Shown piece by piece: positions 7,030 through 11,109 of a DNA stretch of 11,109 bases; the stretch's first letter is position 1, and the number at the start of each line of letters is the position of its first letter. Below the pieces are notes generated by a model. The model was not told where the DNA came from. It did no database searches and saw only the letters and a list, made by a program, of their open reading frames with translations. Position numbers and translations under genes: made by a program. Source of the DNA: Candidatus Brocadiia bacterium (GTDB lineage: Bacteria > Planctomycetota > MHYJ01 > JACQXL01). The stretch is from contig JAGUXD010000177.1 in NCBI GenBank assembly GCA_020062035.1, forward strand, positions 1 to 11,109, written 5' to 3'.

Positions 7030-7959
7030 TTATTTTAGTCCCAGTGGGATAAACCGGTTTCTGATAATAGATAATAGTATGCAGATAACAAGAATCAAAG
7101 CCACAAGAGAGAGGGTTATCAGAATCGGAATTTTATAGACCTCACTAATAAGCATTTTAACTCCGATAAAGACAAGCATAATTGAGAGGCCATAATGAAG
7201 ATAATGAAAGAGACGCATAATACCTGATAAGACAAAGAAAAGAGCCCTTAAGCCCAACATCGCAAAGACATTAGAGGTATATACTATAAAGGTGTCCTGG
7301 GTTATTGCCAGAATCGCCGGCACCGAATCTACCGCAAAGATAATATCTGTTGTCTCTACGACGAGCAGAACCACTAATAAAGGAGTTGCCATTAAACCCG
7401 CTGTTCCTTTTATAAAGAACCTGCTCTCGGAATAATTTTCTGAGACAGGGAATAACTTCTTAAATGCCTTCAGGATTATATTTTTTTCGGGATGAATCTC
7501 TTTATCTTTCTGGAAAGCCATTTTGATTCCTGTGAGCACTAAGAATGCGCCGAATATATAGATAATCCAATGAAAACGTTGAAGTAAAGTGATACCTAAG
7601 ATAATGAAGATTGCCCTCATAATAAGAGCGCCTAAAATCCCCCAGAAAAGAATCTTATGCTGGTATTCAGAAGGCACCCGGAAATAAGAAAAGATTAGCA
7701 GGAATACAAAAAGATTGTCCACACTCAATGACTTTTCAAGTAAATAACCGGTGAAGAATCTCAAGGCATCTTCTGAGCCGCGCCAGAAATAAATTACCAC
7801 ATTAAATACAAGGGCTAAGATAATCCAGAAGGTACTTAAAAGAAGGGCTTCCCTAATCTTGATCGTGCGGGCTTTACGATGAAATACACACAAATCTAAT
7901 ACTAATAGGATAATTACAAGAGTTACAAAACCAATCCATATTATAATTTGGTTCGGCAT
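7030..7959 (-). CDS. terC: TerC/Alx-family integral membrane protein
   Basis: The 309-residue protein has 7-9 membrane helices. Both family blocks are present: GYLLEKSLSVDNLFVF (71-86) and VETTDIIFAVDSVPA (201-215), with buried acidic residues (Glu75, Asp81, Glu202, Asp205, Asp211) thought to handle metal ions. Characterised relatives (Alx, MeeF/MeeY) export Mn2+ or help load secreted metalloproteins, and others are linked to tellurite resistance; the family alone does not decide between these. The gene lies 25 nt after hutI on the same strand with no clear Shine-Dalgarno sequence, so it probably relies on read-through from hutI. The last residues (FIPLGLK) are encoded by a palindrome (7038-7050) that recurs elsewhere in the window. 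Confidence 0.92.
   Translation of the reverse strand: MPNQIIIWIGFVTLVIILLVLDLCVFHRKARTIKIREALLLSTFWIILALVFNVVIYFWRGSEDALRFFTGYLLEKSLSVDNLFVFLLIFSYFRVPSEYQHKILFWGILGALIMRAIFIILGITLLQRFHWIIYIFGAFLVLTGIKMAFQKDKEIHPEKNIILKAFKKLFPVSENYSESRFFIKGTAGLMATPLLVVLLVVETTDIIFAVDSVPAILAITQDTFIVYTSNVFAMLGLRALFFVLSGIMRLFHYLHYGLSIMLVFIGVKMLISEVYKIPILITLSLVALILVICILLSIIRNRFIPLGLK
7038..7050. repeat. GTCCCAGTGGGAT palindrome overlapping the 3' end of terC
   Basis: This 13-mer encodes most of the IPLGL end of the TerC-family protein. It is identical except for two central bases to the copies at 967-979 (reverse complement) and 10361-10373. Confidence 0.5.
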
Positions 7960-7984
7960 AAGTAATAAGGGGGATTACCCAGCG

Positions 7985-9271
7985 CTATAGGTTCTTTGCC
8001 ATGTGTTTCAATAAACAGCCCTTTTTAATCACTGTATCAACCAAATTCACCCCAAAATGGTAAGGGATATGTTTATAAGAGGGGCAGTCCCAGATTACCA
8101 TATCGGCTTGTTTACCAACCTCAAGTGAACCGATGTGCCTTTCTCTTTTTATCGCACAGGCAGCATTAATAGTCGTGGCAACCAGAACCTCTGCCGGGGT
8201 CATCTTCATCATTACACAGGCAATCGTCATTATCATCGGTAATGATTCGCTCATACAGGTGCCGGGATTAAAATCAGTTGCTAATGCTACAGGTAATCCC
8301 ATCTCTATCATCTTTCGTGCTGGTGCGTAGGTAGAGAAGCCGAGCATAAAAGTGGTGCCCGGCAATAAGATAGCAATCACCCTTTTTTCTCTCATTTTCT
8401 TTAAGCCCTTATCAGAGGCAAACATCAGATGGTCGGCTGATGTAGCATTTAACTCACCTGCAAGTTCTGCGCCGCCTGAGGTAGTGAATTCATCCGCGTG
8501 TATCTTTATACTTAAGCCGTATTTTTTCGCAGTGGTGAGTATCTGCCATGCGTCTTTTATCTCAAATATATCCTTCTCGCAGAATACATCACAGAACTCG
8601 GCTAATTTCTTCCTCGCCACCAGTGGAAGCATTTCTCGTTTAATATTGTCAACATAACCCTGTTTATTATTCCTGTACTCATCAGGAATTTCGTGCGCGC
8701 CTAAAAATGTCGCTACTAACTCAGGATAATTACCGTCATTTGCTTTATTGAGTTCTTTAATAACCTCAAGCATCTTTATTTCATCAGAAACGTTTAACCC
8801 ATAACCGCTTTTTGCTTCCAAGGTAGTAGTTCCGCAGGAAATAGACCTTACGAGATGTTTAAGAGCATTTGCTTTCAACTCTTCTTTTGATGCCAGGCGA
8901 ACTTTTCTCACGGTCGATTTAATACCGCCACCTCCCTCTGCGATTTGCTGATATGTCGCGCCCCTTATTTTCAACTCAAACTCATCTACTCTATTACCTA
9001 TAAAGATAGGGTGGGTATGACAGTCAATCAAGCCCGGTGTTATGGTTTTCGCACCTGCCTTGATTACCTTTGCCGCAGAATATTCTTCAAGAATATTATC
9101 TGTTTTACCAACTGCTTTAATCCGACCGTTTTTGATAGCGACTGCACCATGGTTAATAATTCCTAAATAATTCATCTCGTCGCTACCAACACGAAGAGGG
9201 GGCTCGGGAGATGCTAAAGTAACCAGTTCTGCTGCATCAGAAATAATCAAATCCACTCTTTGCTTCTTCAT
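7985..9271 (-). CDS. hutI: Imidazolonepropionase
   Basis: This amidohydrolase opens 4-imidazolone-5-propanoate to N-formimino-L-glutamate, the third step of histidine breakdown, in the cytoplasm. The 428-residue length is normal. Metal and substrate residues are in place: His85 and His87 in DCHTHPIF, His193 in GAHEIP, His258 with Glu261 in KIHADEF, His281 in ADHL and Asp333 in ATDFNPG. ATG overlaps the stop of the M42 peptidase gene as ATGA (4 nt), and no Shine-Dalgarno sequence is visible, so translation is probably coupled. The companions hutH and hutU are absent from this window, so the pathway is either encoded elsewhere or incomplete. A related amidohydrolase with a shifted substrate is possible, but the motif set is that of HutI. 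Confidence 0.95.
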   Translation of the reverse strand: MKKQRVDLIISDAAELVTLASPEPPLRVGSDEMNYLGIINHGAVAIKNGRIKAVGKTDNILEEYSAAKVIKAGAKTITPGLIDCHTHPIFIGNRVDEFELKIRGATYQQIAEGGGGIKSTVRKVRLASKEELKANALKHLVRSISCGTTTLEAKSGYGLNVSDEIKMLEVIKELNKANDGNYPELVATFLGAHEIPDEYRNNKQGYVDNIKREMLPLVARKKLAEFCDVFCEKDIFEIKDAWQILTTAKKYGLSIKIHADEFTTSGGAELAGELNATSADHLMFASDKGLKKMREKRVIAILLPGTTFMLGFSTYAPARKMIEMGLPVALATDFNPGTCMSESLPMIMTIACVMMKMTPAEVLVATTINAACAIKRERHIGSLEVGKQADMVIWDCPSYKHIPYHFGVNLVDTVIKKGCLLKHMAKNL

Positions 9272-10332
9272 GGAATAAAACAGAGGTCGGCTTTTATACG
9301 ATAAGTAAAACCGGATAGTAATTTTGCGGCATTTTCTAAATCAGATAAGACGATTACTTCAACCGGCGTATGCATATAACGATTTGGCACACTGATTAAG
9401 CCCGTAGCAACCCCTGCCTTGTTCAGTTGGATTGCGTTTGCGTCTGTTCCAGTAGCACCCGGTGCGGCTTCTATCTGATAAGGAATTTTCTCTTCTCTGG
9501 CTGTCTCTACCAGTTTCTCAAACACTACCGGATTTATATTAGCGCCACGGGAAATAACTGGTCCTTTGCCTGACTTTATTTCCCCTGTCTTTTTAGAATT
9601 AGAATCAGGATAATCCGTAGAATGGGTTACATCAATGGCGATACCGACATCAGGGCTAATGCCATACACGCTTGTTTTAGCACCTCTTGCGCCTATTTCT
9701 TCTTGAACCGTGGAGACCCCAAAAATAGCGGCTTTGGGTTTTTTTCTGGAAAGTAATCTCAACATCTCGGCAACAACAAAACTACCCATCTTGTCATCAA
9801 ACCCACGGGCAACGACAAAGTCGTTCTTGAGACGCTCAAAACCGGCAATATTGGTGATAGGGTCACCGATGGAAATGACCTTTTCTACTTCTTTTTTATC
9901 TTTGGCGCCGATATCAAGCCAGAGTGTATGAATCTTTGGCATTGCCGCTGATTTTCGTTCTTCTTCCTCCATCAAATGGATTGCCTTTTTACCAACCACT
10001 CCTAAGATAGGTCCTTTTTTAGTATGAATATAAAACCTCTGTCCCGGCAAAAGAGCGGTATCTATTCCACCAATCGCTCTAAAGTAAATATAGCCCTTAT
10101 CATCAATGTAATTCACCATTAAGCCGATTTCGTCGCAATGTCCGCAGAACATTATTTTGGGCCTGCCCCTGGGATTTATCACTGCGATAGCATTACCGTG
10201 GACATCTTTTTTCACCTCGTCCACAAAATGATTTACATATTTACACCAGATTGCTTGCGCGGGTTGTTCAAAACCAGAAGGGCTTGGTGTGTTCGTCAGT
10301 TCTTTTAAGAAATTTAATGACCTTTGTTCCAT
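9268..10332 (-). CDS. M42-family metallo-aminopeptidase (TET/FrvX-like)
   Basis: The cytosolic dinuclear-metal aminopeptidase has 354 residues from the ATG at 10332. I prefer that start to the ATG 18 nt upstream because GAGAGGAG sits 6 nt before it. Expected ligands and catalytic residues are visible: His65 and Asp67 in GHCDEIG, the Asp179/Asp180 pair in GFDDKMG, Glu211 and Glu212 in VQEEIGARG, Asp234 in AIDVTHS and His321 in RYMHTP. The family forms dodecameric tetrahedral particles that trim short peptides; some members were once labelled endoglucanases. Overlap with hutI suggests a joint role in peptide and amino-acid use. Its 5' end lies only about 40 nt after the tRNA remnant at 10376, with no clear promoter between, so transcription may come through the tRNA cluster. 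Confidence 0.95.
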   Translation of the reverse strand: MEQRSLNFLKELTNTPSPSGFEQPAQAIWCKYVNHFVDEVKKDVHGNAIAVINPRGRPKIMFCGHCDEIGLMVNYIDDKGYIYFRAIGGIDTALLPGQRFYIHTKKGPILGVVGKKAIHLMEEEERKSAAMPKIHTLWLDIGAKDKKEVEKVISIGDPITNIAGFERLKNDFVVARGFDDKMGSFVVAEMLRLLSRKKPKAAIFGVSTVQEEIGARGAKTSVYGISPDVGIAIDVTHSTDYPDSNSKKTGEIKSGKGPVISRGANINPVVFEKLVETAREEKIPYQIEAAPGATGTDANAIQLNKAGVATGLISVPNRYMHTPVEVIVLSDLENAAKLLSGFTYRIKADLCFIP

Positions 10333-10360
10333 ATAAAACTCCTCTCTCATATTAAGAAGC

Positions 10361-10373
10361 GTCCCGCTGGGAT
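10361..10373. repeat. GTCCCGCTGGGAT palindrome between the tRNA cluster and the M42 gene
   Basis: This is the third 13-bp copy of the GTCCCNNTGGGAT palindrome. Its last base coincides with the final A of the CCA encoded after the tRNA 3' half. Confidence 0.5.
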
Positions 10374-10375
10374 GG

Positions 10376-10408
10376 TGGGCAGTACAGGATTAGAACCTGT
10401 GACCTTGC
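10376..10408 (-). pseudogene. 3' half of a split or disrupted tRNA
   Basis: Read on the - strand, this segment contains the 3' strand of an anticodon stem (GCAAG), a 3-nt variable region (GTC), a T arm (ACAGG-TTCTAAT-CCTGT) and a 3' acceptor strand ACTGCCC followed by A and an encoded CCA (10373-10375). No D arm or 5' acceptor strand precedes it locally. The matching 5' half is at 10632-10670, more than 220 nt upstream on the same strand, and its acceptor GGGCAGT pairs perfectly with ACTGCCC. The T loop has T at position 57, normally a purine, and the variable loop is short, which are signs of decay. The T arm otherwise matches the neighbouring tRNA at 10484-10558. Confidence 0.7.
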
Positions 10409-10419
10409 GGAAAAGAGGT

Positions 10420-10454
10420 GCGGAGAAAAACCGCAAGAGAGGGTTTTTCTCCGC
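10420..10454. repeat. Perfect 13-bp hairpin inside the tRNA-splitting segment
   Basis: GCGGAGAAAAACC (10420-10432) pairs with GGTTTTTCTCCGC (10442-10454) around a 9-nt loop. Alternatively CCGCAAG at 10431-10437 can pair with CTTGCGG at 10404-10410, which on the - strand would give the tRNA 3' half a surrogate anticodon stem. No T-run follows on either strand. Confidence 0.65.
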
Positions 10455-10483
10455 TTATCCCTTAATCAATTTTGATAATAGAA

Positions 10484-10558
10484 TGGACGGTACAGGATTC
10501 GAACCTGTGACCACTTGCGTGTCGAGCAAGTGCTCTAAACCAACTGAGCTAACCGTCC
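10484..10558 (-). tRNA. tRNA-Val(GAC), with unusual C33
   Basis: This 75-nt cloverleaf is complete on the - strand. It has acceptor GGACGGT/ACCGTCC, D stem GCTC/GAGC with loop AGTTGGTTTA, anticodon stem CTTGC/GCAAG with loop TCGACAC, variable region TGGTC, T stem ACAGG/CCTGT with loop TTCGAAT, and discriminator A73. CCA is not encoded. Positions 34-36 read GAC, the valine anticodon, consistent with A73. Position 33 is C, where U is almost universal, so the amino-acid call is somewhat less secure. The gene lies between the two halves of another tRNA. Confidence 0.85.
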
Positions 10559-10581
10559 AGTTAAACTCCTTCCTTCTTAAT

Positions 10582-10613
10582 AGGGGAAACCCCTTTGTTG
10601 AGTAGTTTCCCCT
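10582..10613. repeat. 9-bp hairpin upstream of tRNA-Val inside the tRNA-splitting segment
   Basis: AGGGGAAAC (10582-10590) pairs perfectly with GTTTCCCCT (10605-10613) around a 14-nt loop. On the - strand it lies between the tRNA 5' half and the complete tRNA. A purine-rich AAGGAAGGAG (complement of about 10568-10577) follows it, but no reading frame uses it. Confidence 0.55.
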
Positions 10614-10631
10614 TACCCCTTTCCGCAACAA

Positions 10632-10670
10632 TGTCGAGCAAGTGCTCTAACCGGACTGAGCTAACTGCCC
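10632..10670 (-). pseudogene. 5' half of a split or disrupted tRNA
   Basis: Read on the - strand, the segment holds acceptor strand GGGCAGT, TA, D stem GCTC/GAGC with loop AGTCCGGTTA, the 5' anticodon-stem strand CTTGC and loop bases TCGACA. The expected GCAAG does not follow; TTGTTGCGGAAAGG does. Eighteen bases (TAGAGCACTTGCTCGACA) are identical to the complete tRNA at 10484-10558, but the acceptor stem differs and pairs 7 of 7 with the 3' half at 10376-10408. If the two halves were joined, the loop would again carry GAC, with C at position 33. Confidence 0.7.
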
Positions 10671-10694
10671 ATTATTTAATCGCCACGGCGGGAT

Positions 10695-10767
10695 TGGAGA
10701 TGAGGGGACTTGAACCCCTGACCTGCTGATTGCGAACCAGCCGCTCTCCCAACTGAGCTACATCCCC
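10695..10767 (-). tRNA. tRNA-Ala(CGC)
   Basis: This 73-nt cloverleaf has acceptor GGGGATG/CATCTCC, D stem GCTC/GAGC, anticodon stem GCTGG/TCAGC with loop TTCGCAA (anticodon CGC at 34-36), T stem AGGGG/CCCCT and A73. The acceptor contains G3-U70, the identity element recognised by alanyl-tRNA synthetase, which independently confirms alanine. CCA is not encoded. The 5' end is 2 nt from the stop codon of birA, so the tRNA must be cut from a birA read-through transcript unless a promoter lies within birA. Confidence 0.95.
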
Positions 10768-10769
10768 AT

Positions 10770-11108
10770 CTAAACCAAACGAAACATTTCTACGGTCTCA
10801 CCGGCTAACCATTGTCTCTCACCTTTATTATTTAATAAAGCAATCCCCTTACACAGGTCTAAATCAACAACCTTTCCTTCTAACAAATCTCCTTTTACCT
10901 TCAAGCACACCATTTTATCTAATACACAAGAAAACTCTCGCCAGGCATTCTGGATATTTTCCAGTTCTTTATTCAACATTTTACAATACCATTTGTCCAA
11001 GAAATAAATCAAATCGTTAATTATTAAGTCAATGTTATAATTTCTGTTGTTTTCTATTATAATAGAAGTAGTTATATCTTTCAAATCCTCTGGCATTTCG
11101 GATTTCCT
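10770..11108 (-). CDS. birA: Biotin-protein ligase (BirA), C-terminal part (5' end outside window)
   Basis: The frame is open to the window edge, so the gene is truncated; 112 residues plus the stop are visible. The segment ESEMPEDLKDI-like start (SEMPEDLKDITTSI) matches the end of the BirA catalytic domain, followed by the helical linker (YFLDKWYC...WREFS). Last comes the small C-terminal barrel (GKVVDLDLCKGIALL, then WLAGETVEMFRLV), which matches the pattern of BPL C-terminal domains. The enzyme makes biotinyl-AMP and transfers biotin to carrier proteins such as the acetyl-CoA carboxylase subunit. Whether the DNA-binding repressor domain is present cannot be seen. An ATG at 11096 is an internal Met codon, not the start. 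Confidence 0.85.
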   Translation of the reverse strand, partial: RKSEMPEDLKDITTSIIIENNRNYNIDLIINDLIYFLDKWYCKMLNKELENIQNAWREFSCVLDKMVCLKVKGDLLEGKVVDLDLCKGIALLNNKGERQWLAGETVEMFRLV

Positions 11109-11109
11109 C

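Larger units (their letters stand above)
10405..10628. repeat. Segment bounded by imperfect inverted repeats that splits a tRNA
   Basis: TTGCGGAAAAGAGGT (10405-10419) and ACCCCTTTCCGCAA (10615-10628) are inverted copies: nine bases TTGCGGAAA match exactly and the rest differ by one gap and one substitution. The left copy uses part of the anticodon stem of the tRNA 3' half. Between them lie a 13-bp hairpin, a complete tRNA and a 9-bp hairpin. No ORF of interest and no group I intron core is visible. Confidence 0.55.

Noticed and set aside
10324..10605. A 93-codon + strand frame containing GSTGLEPVT and GTGFEPVT
   Set aside because: These motifs are the classic artefact of translating the antisense of tRNA T arms. 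The frame covers the tRNA-Val gene and the tRNA 3' half.
10409..10631. Group I intron in the anticodon loop of the split tRNA
   Set aside because: The size would fit, but I see no conserved P/Q/R/S core, and the segment contains another complete tRNA and two unrelated hairpins.

Overview
The window looks chromosomal and comes from a diderm, moderately AT-rich bacterium that resembles the PVC superphylum (Planctomycetota, possibly Brocadiales-like, or Omnitrophota). Evidence for a diderm is an exported beta-barrel protein ending in Phe. Evidence for PVC is the pairing of an ABC-2 permease with a membrane-anchored TPR protein whose motifs I associate with that group. The placement is an inference from protein families only. 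There is no phage, plasmid, CRISPR or transposase gene.

Left half, + strand (1-5533): the 3' end of an ABC-2-type permease gene; a 421-residue membrane-anchored TPR protein; a membrane-bound, ion-pumping pyrophosphatase (hppA) with K+-dependent sequence signatures; a 105-residue membrane protein with one TPR-like hairpin whose tail is encoded by a palindrome; and the ribosomal silencing factor rsfS, whose ends are extended through repeat DNA. The permease and TPR genes probably form one transport or envelope module. hppA and the small TPR gene are 16 nt apart and probably co-transcribed.

Right half, - strand (11109 down to 5548), in transcription order: the C-terminal part of a biotin-protein ligase (birA); tRNA-Ala(CGC) 2 nt after its stop codon; a tRNA cluster; an M42 metallo-aminopeptidase overlapping hutI (imidazolonepropionase) by 4 nt; a TerC/Alx-family membrane protein 25 nt further on; and, behind its own TTGACA promoter, an outer-membrane beta-barrel protein. 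The two halves converge at about 5533/5548.

The most unusual structure is at 10376-10670. A complete tRNA with anticodon GAC (Val) sits between the 5' half and the 3' half of a second tRNA. Those halves carry a perfectly complementary 7-bp acceptor stem and break in the anticodon arm. The roughly 223-nt intervening segment is bounded by imperfect inverted repeats and holds two strong hairpins as well as the inner tRNA. This could be an insertion-disrupted tRNA gene or an unusual intron-like arrangement. Both tRNAs also have C instead of the near-universal U at position 33.

A second theme is short palindromes at gene edges, including a GTCCC...GGGAT family. Several run into coding sequence and supply the ends of proteins (small TPR protein, TerC, and the tails of RsfS).
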